NCBI RefSeq assembly: GCF_017311165.1 | Contig: NZ_CP062973.1 | Span: 1,798,001 to 1,862,000 of the forward strand | Reading direction: 5' to 3' | DNA: 64,000 nucleotides | DNA from: Psychroflexus sp. ALD_RP9 | Lineage (GTDB): Bacteria > Bacteroidota > Bacteroidia > Flavobacteriales > Flavobacteriaceae | Shown: positions 15,884 to 27,161 of the stretch, piece by piece | Layout: the number at the start of each line of letters is the position of its first letter | How positions within the stretch are numbered: the first letter of the stretch is position 1 | Translations under genes and position numbers: made by a program | The notes under the pieces: model-generated | Database searches by the model: none | What the model was told of the DNA's origin: nothing | What the model saw: the letters and a program-made list of their open reading frames with translations, nothing else

Positions 15884-17497
15884 ATGGTAGACTGTTTAAA
15901 ATATCGAGACACCAATCACTTTTCAGAATTGGTTTATAATTATGTAGAGCAATCTCCTGATTTTAAATCATTTATTTCAGATTTTCCGAAAATTGAAGCT
16001 TTTAAGTCTCAATTAGAGATTAAAGCTAATAACTTTAACCATCAAAACCGTCAAGTCCTATTCGAGGTGCTTCAAAACGATTACGACTCTATTGATGCAT
16101 CACAACTTACTTTAACAAATATTGAAAATCTAAAGCTAGAGAATACATTTACAATTACTACAGGTCATCAGCTTAATTTATTCACGGGACCACTGTATTT
16201 TTTTTACAAAATTATATCCACCATAAATCTCTGCGAAGAACTTTCTGAAACTTATCCTGAACAAAACTTTGTTCCTATGTATTGGATGGCTTCTGAAGAT
16301 CACGATTTCGAAGAAATCAATTTTTTTAATTTCAAGCGTAAAAAAGTGAGCTGGACAAGTAAACAAACAGGTCCAGTAGGTGAGTTTTCAACTTCTTCAA
16401 TAGATGACTTATTGAATCAGTTGTCACAATTATTAGGTGATCATAAAAACGCAGAAGACTTATTGAATTTATTTCAACAAGCCTATGTAGGTCATGATAA
16501 TTTAGCAGAGGCACATTTTTACTTGGTCAATGCACTCTTCTCAAAATACGGTTTAGTAGTTTTAAAGCCGAATCATCCTCAATTAAAACAATGTTTTTCA
16601 GGTTATATTAAAGATGAATTGCTTAATCAAACAGCATATAAACATGTACTTTCACAATCAGAAAACTTGAAAGAAAAGGGATATAATATCCAAGTTAATC
16701 CACGTAAAATCAATCTGTTTTATATCGAAAATGGTATTCGTGAGCGCATTGTTAAGCAAGATGGTTATTTTCATGTTTTAGAAACGCAACTTAAGTTTTC
16801 AGAATCTGAACTACTTCAGCTGATAGACGATCACCCAGAACGTTTTTCGCCAAATGTCATTATGCGTCCGCTTTATCAAGAAGTTGTATTACCAAATTTA
16901 TGTTATATCGGTGGCGGTGGAGAGCTAGCTTATTGGCTTCAATTAAAATCATTTTTTGATTCACAAAAAATTGCTTTTCCATTACTTTTACTTCGTAATT
17001 CGGTATTACTTTATTCAGATAAAACAGCAAAAAAAATAAAACAGCTTAACTTAAACATTCAAGATTTATTTCTAAGCAAGGCAGATTTAACCGAGAAGAT
17101 TGTGAAAAGGGAATCTGAAATTGATATTGATTTTTCTGAGCAAATTCAATTTTTAAAACAACAATTTTCAAGTTTGTATAGAACAGCTTTATTAACTGAT
17201 GCTTCGTTCGAAGGAGCTGTCGCTGCACAAGAACAAAAACAGATTAATGGCTTAAAGCATTTAGAAAAAAGATTACTAAAAGCACAAAAGCGAAAGTTAA
17301 GTGATCTCTTAAATAGAGCCATGTCATTGCAAGATATGCTGTTTCCAAATGGTGGCTTACAAGAACGACACCTCAATTTTAGCGAAGTTTATGTTGACAG
17401 TGGCGAAGATTTTATTCATGTTTTGAAAGATCAACTAAAGCCTTTGAAAGGCGAATTTACCGCAATAGAACTTGATATTTATCATATTGAAAATTAA
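15884..17497 (+). CDS. bshC: Bacillithiol biosynthesis cysteine-adding enzyme BshC
   Basis: Adds cysteine to glucosaminyl-malate in the last step of bacillithiol synthesis, the low-molecular-weight thiol used in place of glutathione. The 537 residues match the family length. Family landmarks include ITTGHQLNLFTGPLYFFYKI, MYWMASEDHDFEEINFF, and VIMRPLYQEVVLPNLCYIGGGGELAYW. A coiled-coil stretch follows (about residues 385-480). bshA and bshB are not in this window. The gene appears to have its own promoter. Confidence 0.95.
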   Translation: MVDCLKYRDTNHFSELVYNYVEQSPDFKSFISDFPKIEAFKSQLEIKANNFNHQNRQVLFEVLQNDYDSIDASQLTLTNIENLKLENTFTITTGHQLNLFTGPLYFFYKIISTINLCEELSETYPEQNFVPMYWMASEDHDFEEINFFNFKRKKVSWTSKQTGPVGEFSTSSIDDLLNQLSQLLGDHKNAEDLLNLFQQAYVGHDNLAEAHFYLVNALFSKYGLVVLKPNHPQLKQCFSGYIKDELLNQTAYKHVLSQSENLKEKGYNIQVNPRKINLFYIENGIRERIVKQDGYFHVLETQLKFSESELLQLIDDHPERFSPNVIMRPLYQEVVLPNLCYIGGGGELAYWLQLKSFFDSQKIAFPLLLLRNSVLLYSDKTAKKIKQLNLNIQDLFLSKADLTEKIVKRESEIDIDFSEQIQFLKQQFSSLYRTALLTDASFEGAVAAQEQKQINGLKHLEKRLLKAQKRKLSDLLNRAMSLQDMLFPNGGLQERHLNFSEVYVDSGEDFIHVLKDQLKPLKGEFTAIELDIYHIEN

Positions 17498-17507
17498 TTA
17501 TAGTAGC

Positions 17508-17555
17508 TTATTTTGCTTGTCGCTTCTGTTGAAGTTACTCAAACAAGCATAATAA
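17508..17555. promoter_or_regulatory. Nested inverted repeat upstream of the PLP decarboxylase
   Basis: TTATTTTGCTTGT (17508-17520) and ACAAGCATAATAA (17543-17555) are inverted copies of 13 bp with a single mismatch. The 22-nt space between them contains a small CTTC-TGTT-GAAG hairpin. There is no T-run, so it does not look like a normal terminator. It may be an operator or a structured leader; 24 nt separate it from the ATG at 17580. Confidence 0.4.
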
Positions 17556-17579
17556 TTTAAACATAAATGAAACACACTT

Positions 17580-18968
17580 ATGAAAAGTATGCACTCCATA
17601 GATTTAGAGACTGTAGAAATGACTCTAGATATTATGAAATATGCCATTAATAGAATCTCTAATACATCTCCAGAACTTAGTAAGCCCAAAAAAGAAGAAG
17701 AGCTTTTAAAATTAGTAGGTGAGACCGTTACTGAAAAAGGAATTGGAGGAGAAGAAGCATTCCGACTTTTTAAAGATGTGTTAGTGAAAGCAGCTGTACC
17801 AGTAGATCATCCACGACATTTAGCTTTTGTGCCAGCTGCGCCAACACGAGCCGCAATTTTATTCGATTTGGTAACATCGGCAGCCAGTATTCATGGAGCT
17901 TACTGGATGACAGGCGGTGGCGGAATTTTTTGTGAAAATCAAGCTATGAAATGGTTAGTGTCTTTAACTGGACTACCTGAAAATTCTTTTGGTGTATTTA
18001 CAAGTGGTGGTACAGCTGCAAATTTATCCGCCATGATTGCTGCAAGAGAATATTGGCGAACTCTAGATAATCACAATAAAGGCTTGAAAGCCTTAGTGAT
18101 TACCTCAATGGGCGCTCATTCATCTGTGAAATCAATGGCAAAGGTTATCGATGCAGATATTATTACAGTTGATGATCATGAAGAGCATAAGCTCACTGGT
18201 GAGGCCTTGCAAAATACAATTTCTACTTTATCTGAATTTGACCGTAAACGTCTATTTGCCGTTGTAGCAACTGGAGGCACTACAAATGCAGGCATTATAG
18301 ATGAGCTAGACCATATAGCTGAAATTTGTAAAACCGAAAAACTTTGGTTTCATGTCGATGCAGCATACGGTGGCGGTGCTTTAGCAGCGCCATCAGTTAG
18401 GTCTTTGTTTAAAGGTATTGAGCAAGCCGATAGTATTACAATCGATCCTCATAAATGGATGTTCTCTCCCTACGATTGTGGAGCGGTAATTTATAAGAAT
18501 ATGGAGTTAGCTAGAAATGCTCACTCTCAAAAAGGATCGTACCTAGATATTTTTAAAGATGAAGGTGCGCAAGGATTTAATCCGTCAGATTATCAAATAC
18601 AACTAACAAGACGACTTCGAGGGTTACCGCTTTGGTATTCTTTAGCCATGCATGGCACCAAAAAATACACAGAGGCAATAGAACGCGGTTTAAGCTTAGC
18701 GCAAAATGCTGCAAAACAGATTAAGCAAATGCCTCATGTAGAATTAATTAGAGAACCAGGCTTGTCATGTGTTTTATTTAAAAGAATTGGGTGGACGCCA
18801 GAAGATTATCGTGATTGGACTTATAAAAACCATGATGAAGGTTTTGCTTTAGTTACACCAACGAAATGGATAACTAACTCTACAAATGAAACATGTGCTC
18901 GTTTTTGTTTTATAAACCCTGATACAACTGAAAAAGATATTGAAGATATTTTAAAAACAATGTTATAA
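17580..18968 (+). CDS. PLP-dependent decarboxylase, group II family
   Basis: A 462-residue pyridoxal-phosphate enzyme of the glutamate/aromatic amino acid decarboxylase group. The Schiff-base lysine sits in TIDPHKWMFSPYDCG, preceded by the cofactor-binding Asp in WFHVDAAYGGG. FTSGGTAANLSAMIAARE and VATGGTTNAGIID are further family segments. The substrate amino acid cannot be assigned from the sequence. It has no obvious operon partner and ends at a bidirectional terminator. Confidence 0.92.
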   Translation: MKSMHSIDLETVEMTLDIMKYAINRISNTSPELSKPKKEEELLKLVGETVTEKGIGGEEAFRLFKDVLVKAAVPVDHPRHLAFVPAAPTRAAILFDLVTSAASIHGAYWMTGGGGIFCENQAMKWLVSLTGLPENSFGVFTSGGTAANLSAMIAAREYWRTLDNHNKGLKALVITSMGAHSSVKSMAKVIDADIITVDDHEEHKLTGEALQNTISTLSEFDRKRLFAVVATGGTTNAGIIDELDHIAEICKTEKLWFHVDAAYGGGALAAPSVRSLFKGIEQADSITIDPHKWMFSPYDCGAVIYKNMELARNAHSQKGSYLDIFKDEGAQGFNPSDYQIQLTRRLRGLPLWYSLAMHGTKKYTEAIERGLSLAQNAAKQIKQMPHVELIREPGLSCVLFKRIGWTPEDYRDWTYKNHDEGFALVTPTKWITNSTNETCARFCFINPDTTEKDIEDILKTML

Positions 18969-18987
18969 CTTTTAGTTGATAAAACTA

Positions 18988-19017
18988 AAAAACCCTGAAT
19001 TGCAATTCAGGGTTTTT
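18988..19017. terminator. Bidirectional terminator
   Basis: AAAAACCCTGAATT and AATTCAGGGTTTTT are perfect inverted copies with a 2-nt centre. It lies between the convergent decarboxylase and DUF2911 genes, and T-runs appear in both directions. Confidence 0.92.
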
Positions 19018-19039
19018 CTAATTAATAGGAATCAAAGTC

Positions 19040-19570
19040 TTAATTTTTAATAGGAATTTCAATATATATATTATCCCAGCCCATTAATAAATTGGCGCCA
19101 TTGTCTGTAGGTCTAAAGGTGATTGAGAAATTTTCAACAGTAGCTGCTGTTTCATTTGTTTTAACTTCAGTTCTAATCACATCTTTAGATTGATCGTATT
19201 TGTAAGCGCCCCAAACATTAACATCCTCATTTAAGATGACCGTCCAATTATTTTCTTTAGGAATTGTAAATAAGGTATAAGTACCAGCTCCAACTTTTTT
19301 TCCATTAAATTCAACATCATCATAAAAAGTAATTTCAGTTGCTTCATTAGCACCTGTTCGCCAGATTTTTCCATAAGGTACCAATTCTCCAAATATTTCA
19401 CGACCTTTCTTTTGTGGTCTTGAGTAAATCACACGAGCAAGTGATGAATTGTCATTATTTCTTGCAATTACTGCATCCATTGGGCTTTTATCCAAATCGC
19501 TAAAATCTTGGGCTTGTGTAGGGTTTATAAATATTAGACCTAAGATAAACAAACTTAAAATGTATTTCAT
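19040..19570 (-). CDS. Secreted DUF2911 protein
   Basis: A 176-residue exported protein with a signal peptide (about residues 1-20, cleavage near TQAQ). The rest matches DUF2911, an all-beta domain common in Bacteroidetes, recognisable by ARVIYSRPQKKGREIFG, PYGKIWRTGANEATEI and GAGTYTLFTIP. Its function is unknown. It is a single gene, divergent from gyrB. Confidence 0.9.
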   Translation of the reverse strand: MKYILSLFILGLIFINPTQAQDFSDLDKSPMDAVIARNNDNSSLARVIYSRPQKKGREIFGELVPYGKIWRTGANEATEITFYDDVEFNGKKVGAGTYTLFTIPKENNWTVILNEDVNVWGAYKYDQSKDVIRTEVKTNETAATVENFSITFRPTDNGANLLMGWDNIYIEIPIKN

Positions 19571-19595
19571 AATAATAATTTTTACAATTTTACTT

Positions 19596-19603
19596 CAAAT
19601 TTA
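19596..19603 (-). promoter_or_regulatory. DUF2911 gene promoter -7 element
   Basis: Exact minus-strand TAAATTTG, 25 nt upstream of the ATG. Confidence 0.55.
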
Positions 19604-19704
19604 GGGTTGCCAATAGTAAAAAAGTGTTAAAAGCAGTAAATATTATTCTAAAACAAATCATAATTTAAGCTTATAAATTAATCGTAAAAACCACAAGGTT
19701 TGTT

Positions 19705-19712
19705 TATATTTG
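19705..19712 (+). promoter_or_regulatory. gyrB promoter -7 element
   Basis: Exact TATATTTG, 22 nt before the gyrB ATG. Confidence 0.6.
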
Positions 19713-19725
19713 TGAGTCATTTTAA

Positions 19726-21675
<1,950 letters not shown>

Positions 21676-21684
21676 ATTTTAACT

Positions 21685-22704
21685 ATGAAAACTATATTTT
21701 TTACTTGCCTATTTAGTATCTCAGTGGTGATGACAACTTCAGCTCAAGACGAAGTGGTTAGTTTTTTAGCCGCAAGTGTTGAAGATGCCCAAACCTTTAC
21801 TCAGGATTATATGTCACCTTCAACTGATGCCTTAATTAATGGATTAACAAGCAACTGGTACAATTCAGGGCAAGTGAAAAAGACATTAGGTTTTGAAATT
21901 TCTGTTATAGGTAATGCATCTTTAACTTCTTCAGAGCAAAAATCATTCAATTTAAATACAGCTGATTATTCAAATATTAGTTTTAAAAGCGGACAAAATA
22001 GTCAAACGGTAGCGACGGTTTTAGGTGAAAATGATCCAGAAGTTACCATGCTTGTCAATGGAACTAATGGAAATTTAGAATTTGATTTACCTCAAGGCTT
22101 AGCTTCAGAAGGAATAGATTTTGTTCCTTCTGCTTTTATTCAAGCCTCAGTAGGCTTGCCTTTGCATACTGAAATCAAGTTTAGGTTTTTGCCAGAAGTA
22201 AATGAAGAGGATATTAGTTCAAGTCTCTATGGTTTAGGCTTACAACACGAGTTTACTAATTGGATTCCTTTTCTTAAAGAGTTACCAATAGCTATCTCGG
22301 GTTTTGTTGGCTATACAAATTTTAAAGGACAAGTTAATTTAACTGACGTTTCACCATTTGTAATTAATTATGACGATCAGCTTTTAGATGTTGAGGTTAA
22401 TTCTTGGCATTTTGCAGCTATTGCTTCAACAAAGTGGAAAACCTTCAACTTTTATTCAAGCTTAGGCTTTATATCAGGAGATGCAACAACAGCATTAAAA
22501 GGAACCTACGAATTTAATGATGCGTCTCAAGATATTATCGATTTAGGACAATTTAGAGATCCTTTCGTTGTGTCTTCTTCAGTAGATTCAATGAAAGCCT
22601 TAATAGGTGCAAAGCTAAAACTTGGTTTTTTTAGAATTAATGCAGAATATAGTTTTCAGCAATTTAACACAGCAAGTCTCGCAATAAATTTTGGAATTAA
22701 ATAA
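21685..22704 (+). CDS. Secreted beta-rich protein, DUF6588-like
   Basis: A 339-residue exported protein with a signal peptide (about residues 1-20, cleavage near TSAQ). It is rich in alternating hydrophobic strands and ends with aromatic-flanked strands (YSFQQFNTASLAINFGIK), as in outer-membrane barrel proteins. I associate it with the flavobacterial DUF6588 family from memory. It lies between gyrB (9 nt) and mdh (23 nt), an unlikely functional grouping, so cotranscription may be incidental. Confidence 0.75.
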   Translation: MKTIFFTCLFSISVVMTTSAQDEVVSFLAASVEDAQTFTQDYMSPSTDALINGLTSNWYNSGQVKKTLGFEISVIGNASLTSSEQKSFNLNTADYSNISFKSGQNSQTVATVLGENDPEVTMLVNGTNGNLEFDLPQGLASEGIDFVPSAFIQASVGLPLHTEIKFRFLPEVNEEDISSSLYGLGLQHEFTNWIPFLKELPIAISGFVGYTNFKGQVNLTDVSPFVINYDDQLLDVEVNSWHFAAIASTKWKTFNFYSSLGFISGDATTALKGTYEFNDASQDIIDLGQFRDPFVVSSSVDSMKALIGAKLKLGFFRINAEYSFQQFNTASLAINFGIK

Positions 22705-22727
22705 ATATTAATATAAATCAATTAAAC

Positions 22728-23654
22728 ATGAAAGTAACAGTAGTTGGAGCAGGAGCAGTTGGCGCAAGTTGTGCTGAATATATCGCTATTAAAAATTTCG
22801 CTTCGGAAGTTGTGATTTTAGATATTAAAGAAGATTACGCCGAAGGCAAAGCAATGGATTTAATGCAAACAGCAACATTAAATGGCTTTGATACTAAAAT
22901 TATTGGCAGTACTAACGATTATAACAAAACAGCTAATAGTGATATTGCAGTTATTACTAGTGGTATTCCTAGAAAACCAGGAATGACTCGTGAAGAGTTA
23001 ATTGGAATAAATGCAGGAATTGTTAAGGATGTAGCCAGTAAAATTGTTGAGCAGTCGCCTAATGTAACTTTAATTGTTGTAAGTAACCCAATGGATACTA
23101 TGACTTACCTTGCTCATCAAGTTATTGACTTACCAAAACACAAAATTATTGGAATGGGTGGCGCTTTAGATAGTGCTCGTTTTAAATATAGATTAAGTGA
23201 GGCATTAAACTGTCCAGCTTCAGACGTTCAAGGTATGGTTATTGGCGGACATAGTGATAAAGGCATGGTGCCATTAACAAGCCTTGCTACTCGTAATAGT
23301 GTTCGTGTGACCGAGTTTTTAAATGAAGACCGATTACAACAAGTTGCAGAAGACACAAAAGTTGGCGGTGCAACATTAACTAAAATGTTAGGAACAAGCG
23401 CTTGGTATGCGCCTGGTGCCGCCGTTTCATCTTTGGTACAGTCAATTGCTTGTGACCAGAAAAAAATGTTTCCATGCTCTACTTTGTTAGATGGAGAATA
23501 TGGTTTAAAAGACTTATGTATTGGTGTCCCTGTTATTTTAGGGAAAAATGGTATCGAAAATATAGTTGAATTAAACTTGACAGAAGCTGAACTTAATAAG
23601 CTTAAAGAAAGTGCTGAAGGCGTAAAGAAAACCAATCAACTATTAGAACTTTAA
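22728..23654 (+). CDS. mdh: Malate dehydrogenase
   Basis: NAD-dependent malate-oxaloacetate conversion in the TCA cycle. 308 residues of the LDH-like type. The dinucleotide-binding motif GAGAVGASCAEY is at residues 7-18, and the substrate arginine region is SGIPRKPGMTREELIGINA. The catalytic His lies in VIGGHSDKGMVPL. A terminator closes the transcript. Confidence 0.96.
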   Translation: MKVTVVGAGAVGASCAEYIAIKNFASEVVILDIKEDYAEGKAMDLMQTATLNGFDTKIIGSTNDYNKTANSDIAVITSGIPRKPGMTREELIGINAGIVKDVASKIVEQSPNVTLIVVSNPMDTMTYLAHQVIDLPKHKIIGMGGALDSARFKYRLSEALNCPASDVQGMVIGGHSDKGMVPLTSLATRNSVRVTEFLNEDRLQQVAEDTKVGGATLTKMLGTSAWYAPGAAVSSLVQSIACDQKKMFPCSTLLDGEYGLKDLCIGVPVILGKNGIENIVELNLTEAELNKLKESAEGVKKTNQLLEL

Positions 23655-23672
23655 TTAGATATTACCTTCTAT

Positions 23673-23704
23673 AAGCCCGGATTTTAGATGATTCGGGTTT
23701 TTTT
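23673..23704 (+). terminator. Terminator after mdh
   Basis: An imperfect stem of about 10 bp, AAGCCCGGATT with GATTCGGGTTT (three wobble pairs), ends in seven T on the plus strand. Confidence 0.75.
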
Positions 23705-23745
23705 ATGGGGTTTGAAGTTGTCTTAAATTATCTTTAAAAAAATAA

Positions 23746-23776
23746 TTGCCATTTCTATATCGAAACCCTATATTTG
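23746..23776 (+). promoter_or_regulatory. secDF promoter
   Basis: TTG (23746-23748), a 20-nt spacer, then exact TATATTTG (23769-23776), 36 nt before the ATG. One of the best matches to the Bacteroidetes promoter in the window. Confidence 0.75.
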
Positions 23777-23812
23777 TCCGATTTTAGAATAAGCTCATTA
23801 ATAAATTAAATA

Positions 23813-26812
23813 ATGCAAAACAAAGGATTAATAAAGTTGTTTGCAATTTTATTCGGTTTGGTAAGTATTTATCAACTATCGTTTACATTTATTGCTAACA
23901 ATGTTGAAAGTAAAGCAGAAGAATTTGCAAAATCAAGTATCTCTGAATCTGTTGAAAACTATGCAGAAAAACGAGATGTTAAAGTTCAAAATTATCTAGA
24001 CTCTATTGCAGCCGAACCTGTTTTTGCAGGCATAACCTATGCAACTGCAAAGCAAAAAGAACTCAATAAAGGTCTTGACCTTAAAGGTGGTATAAATGTG
24101 ATTTTACAAATTTCTGTACCAGATTTATTAAGAGGTTTAGCTAATAACTCAAAAGATCCTAAATTTAATAAAGCACTTCAAGAAGCTTCTCAAGCTAGAG
24201 CAAATAGCCAAGATACTTACCTAGAACTTTTCTTTCAAGCTTTCAATAATATTGAAGGCGCATCTTTAGCATCTCCAAATGTTTTTGGTACTAGAGCCTT
24301 AGCTGATGAGATTGATATTGATATGACTAACAATCAAGTGCAACCAATTATTAGGCGCAAAATTAACGAGAGTATTACTTCGGCTTTCGAGGTATTGAGA
24401 GAGCGTATTGATAAATTTGGTGTTACACAACCTAACATTCAGCGCCTAGGTGAGTCAGGGAGAATCCTTGTTGAATTGCCAGGAGCTAAAGACATAAGCC
24501 GAATAAAAAACTTACTTCAAAGTACAGCTCAATTAGAATTTTGGGATGTTTATCAAGCTAGAGAGTTTCAGCAGTTTATAGTTGAAGCAGATCAAGTTGT
24601 TGCTAACGCATTAAACATCGAAGAACAAGAGGTTAAAGACTCAACTTCAACTGAAACTGAAGATTTAGACGAGCTTTTATCATCTTCTGAAGATTCTACA
24701 GATGTTTCAAAAACTAATCCATTTTTAAGTTTAGTTCAAAATGTTGGTCCTGGTCAAGGACCTGTATTAGCTACTTTTGCGATTAAAGACACTGCAGAAG
24801 TTAATTCATACTTGAAGATGCCTCAGGTTAGAAACCTTATACCAGCAGATAAAAAATACGTCAAATTTGCATGGGGAAAGCCTGTGAATGATAGTGAATT
24901 AATTGATTTATACGCTATAAAAGGCAACCGTAATGATGAGCCTCAATTAAGTGGATCTGTAATTACAGATGCTCAACAAACTTACGATCAAGTCGGCCGT
25001 GTTGCAGTAAGTATGCAAATGGACGGTCGAGGTGCTAAGATCTGGGAAAATATGACTGGCCGTGCGTCTCAACAAGGTACGCAGATAGCAATTGTTCTTG
25101 ATAATACTGTATATTCTGCGCCAGGCGTCTCATCTGGAGCTATTACTGGTGGACGAAGTGAAATTACAGGTGATTTTAGCATCCAAGAAGGTCAAGATTT
25201 AGCTAATGTTCTTAGAGCTGGTAAACTTCCTGCTTCTGCAGATATTGTTCAAAGTGAAATTGTTGGACCGTCACTTGGTCAAGAAGCGATTGATAGCGGT
25301 ATAAACTCGTTTATTATTGCTTTAGTTTTAGTTCTTATTTGGATGATCGTTTACTATGGTAAAGCTGGACTTTATGCAGATATAGCACTTGTAGTAAATA
25401 TCTTATTTATATTCGGTGTGCTTTCAGGAATCGGAGCGGTACTAACTTTACCAGGTATTGCAGGTATTGTTTTAACAATAGGTATATCAGTTGATGCAAA
25501 CGTCCTTATTTTTGAGCGTATTCGTGAAGAAATTCAGCGTGGTAAAACCCAAATTGATGCCATAAAAGATGGTTTTAAAAGTGCATTATCATCAATCCTT
25601 GATGCCAATGTTACTACTGGTTTAACAGGTATTATTTTACTTACGTTTGGTACAGGACCTATTAAAGGCTTTGCAACCACATTGTTAATTGGTATTTTAA
25701 CTTCATTGTTTACAGCAATTTTTATCACTCGTTTATTGATCGATGGTGGTGGTAAAAAAGGTAAATCTTTACCATTTTCTACAGGATTGACTAAAAACCT
25801 GTTTAAAAACATTGATATTGAGTTCTTGAAAAAACGTAAAGTAACCTATATCATATCTGCTGCTTTAATTATTTTAAGTGTAGGTTCGCTATTTGTTAAT
25901 GGCTTAAACCAAGGTGTTGATTTTGTTGGTGGAAGAACTTATACTGTTCGTTTTGATCAAAATGTTAATCCTACTGAATTAGAGCAAGAATTAATTGCAG
26001 TTCTAGGTAGTGCTGAAGCTAAAACTTACGGTTCAAATAATCAGCTAAAAGTTACCACTAACTATAAAATTGATACTCAGGGCTCTGAAATCGATAAAGA
26101 GATTCAGGAAAAAATGTATCAAGCTTTAAAAAGTTATCTTCCAGAAGGAACAACTTATAAGGAGTTTTCTGTTGAAGGCGGAAATAATGAAACTGAAAAA
26201 TTTGGTGTCATGTCTGCTATTAAAGTAGGACCAACGATAGCTAATGATATTAAAACGGCTTCTTTTTACGCTATATTTGGTTCGTTATTTGTTGTCTTTT
26301 TATACATTTTGATACGTTTCAGACGTTGGCAGTTTAGTTTAGGTGCAGTTGTAGCTGTTGCTCATGATGTTTTAATTGTTCTTGGTGCTTTTTCATTACT
26401 TTATGGATTAATGCCTTTTAGTCTTGAAATCGATCAAGCTTTTATTGCAGCAATATTAACTGTTATTGGTTATTCACTTAACGATACTGTTGTTGTGTTT
26501 GATAGAATACGAGAGTATTTCAATGAACATACATCGTGGAACATGCAAAAAATCATCGATAAGTCAGTTAGTAGCACTATAAGTCGTACAATTAATACAT
26601 CTTTAACGACTTTGGTTGTATTAATTGCCATCTTTATTTTCGGTGGAGACAGCATTCGTGGTTTTATGTTTGCCTTAATTATAGGTGTTGTTGTTGGTAC
26701 TTATTCATCTGTTTTTATAGCAACTCCTGTAATGTTTGATACCGTTAAGAAAAAAGGTATTGACTTGACCGATAAATCTAAAAAGGACGAAGAAGAGGAT
26801 GAAACAGCCTAA
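23813..26812 (+). CDS. secDF: Protein translocase SecDF fusion
   Basis: Fused SecD and SecF, the proton-driven accessory motor that pulls secreted proteins through SecYEG. The 999 residues contain a complete SecD-like part followed by a SecF-like part. The SecD part has an N-terminal helix, large periplasmic domains with LDLKGGINVILQI, and a six-helix RND bundle with GISVDANVLIFERIREE. The SecF part has its periplasmic domain after GVDFVGGRTYTVRFD and helices including VIGYSLNDTVVVFDRIREY. The fusion is the normal form in Bacteroidetes. Its charged C-terminal tail (KSKKDEEEDETA) is cytoplasmic. Confidence 0.97.
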   Translation: MQNKGLIKLFAILFGLVSIYQLSFTFIANNVESKAEEFAKSSISESVENYAEKRDVKVQNYLDSIAAEPVFAGITYATAKQKELNKGLDLKGGINVILQISVPDLLRGLANNSKDPKFNKALQEASQARANSQDTYLELFFQAFNNIEGASLASPNVFGTRALADEIDIDMTNNQVQPIIRRKINESITSAFEVLRERIDKFGVTQPNIQRLGESGRILVELPGAKDISRIKNLLQSTAQLEFWDVYQAREFQQFIVEADQVVANALNIEEQEVKDSTSTETEDLDELLSSSEDSTDVSKTNPFLSLVQNVGPGQGPVLATFAIKDTAEVNSYLKMPQVRNLIPADKKYVKFAWGKPVNDSELIDLYAIKGNRNDEPQLSGSVITDAQQTYDQVGRVAVSMQMDGRGAKIWENMTGRASQQGTQIAIVLDNTVYSAPGVSSGAITGGRSEITGDFSIQEGQDLANVLRAGKLPASADIVQSEIVGPSLGQEAIDSGINSFIIALVLVLIWMIVYYGKAGLYADIALVVNILFIFGVLSGIGAVLTLPGIAGIVLTIGISVDANVLIFERIREEIQRGKTQIDAIKDGFKSALSSILDANVTTGLTGIILLTFGTGPIKGFATTLLIGILTSLFTAIFITRLLIDGGGKKGKSLPFSTGLTKNLFKNIDIEFLKKRKVTYIISAALIILSVGSLFVNGLNQGVDFVGGRTYTVRFDQNVNPTELEQELIAVLGSAEAKTYGSNNQLKVTTNYKIDTQGSEIDKEIQEKMYQALKSYLPEGTTYKEFSVEGGNNETEKFGVMSAIKVGPTIANDIKTASFYAIFGSLFVVFLYILIRFRRWQFSLGAVVAVAHDVLIVLGAFSLLYGLMPFSLEIDQAFIAAILTVIGYSLNDTVVVFDRIREYFNEHTSWNMQKIIDKSVSSTISRTINTSLTTLVVLIAIFIFGGDSIRGFMFALIIGVVVGTYSSVFIATPVMFDTVKKKGIDLTDKSKKDEEEDETA

Positions 26813-26832
26813 CTTTTCTCTATATTAAAAAT

Positions 26833-26862
26833 AAAAAACCCAACATTTATGTTGGGTTTTTT
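26833..26862 (+). terminator. Terminator after secDF
   Basis: A perfect 14-bp stem, AAAAAACCCAACAT with ATGTTGGGTTTTTT, around a 2-nt centre. The symmetric A and T tracts make it potentially bidirectional. Confidence 0.92.
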
Positions 26863-27161
26863 ATTTTGTTAAGTTTATTATTCAAGTATTAATTATAACT
26901 ATTTTGTTTTAATTGATTTCAACTCAAATTCAATTGATCATGTATTTTAATGAGTAGAATATTATATTAAATATTTATTATACTTAGTTTGTTTTTAACG
27001 ATTATAAAAATTTTATTTGATGAATTCAGTTGAGTATAGAATTTTATATTAAGTGTTTAATAATTCTTCAAACAAAAAAAGTTGAATAATTTATGATTCA
27101 GCTCTACACCTAAACTTTTTTAATCTTTTTTATAGCTTGATAGAACTTATAAGCCTGTTAT
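26863..27161. other. AT-rich gene-free stretch with a degenerate direct repeat
   Basis: About 300 bp between the secDF terminator and the end of lgt, with no open frame I believe in. Two related 34-37-bp segments, 26952-26985 and 27032-27068, share GAGTA, GAAT, TATATTAA and a TTTA-rich end in the same order, about 80 bp apart. The rest is low-complexity A/T, and the lgt terminator could not be identified with confidence. Confidence 0.5.

Noticed and set aside
23228-23635. A 135-codon open frame on the minus strand
   Set aside because: It lies wholly inside mdh. The frame follows from codon bias of the sense gene.
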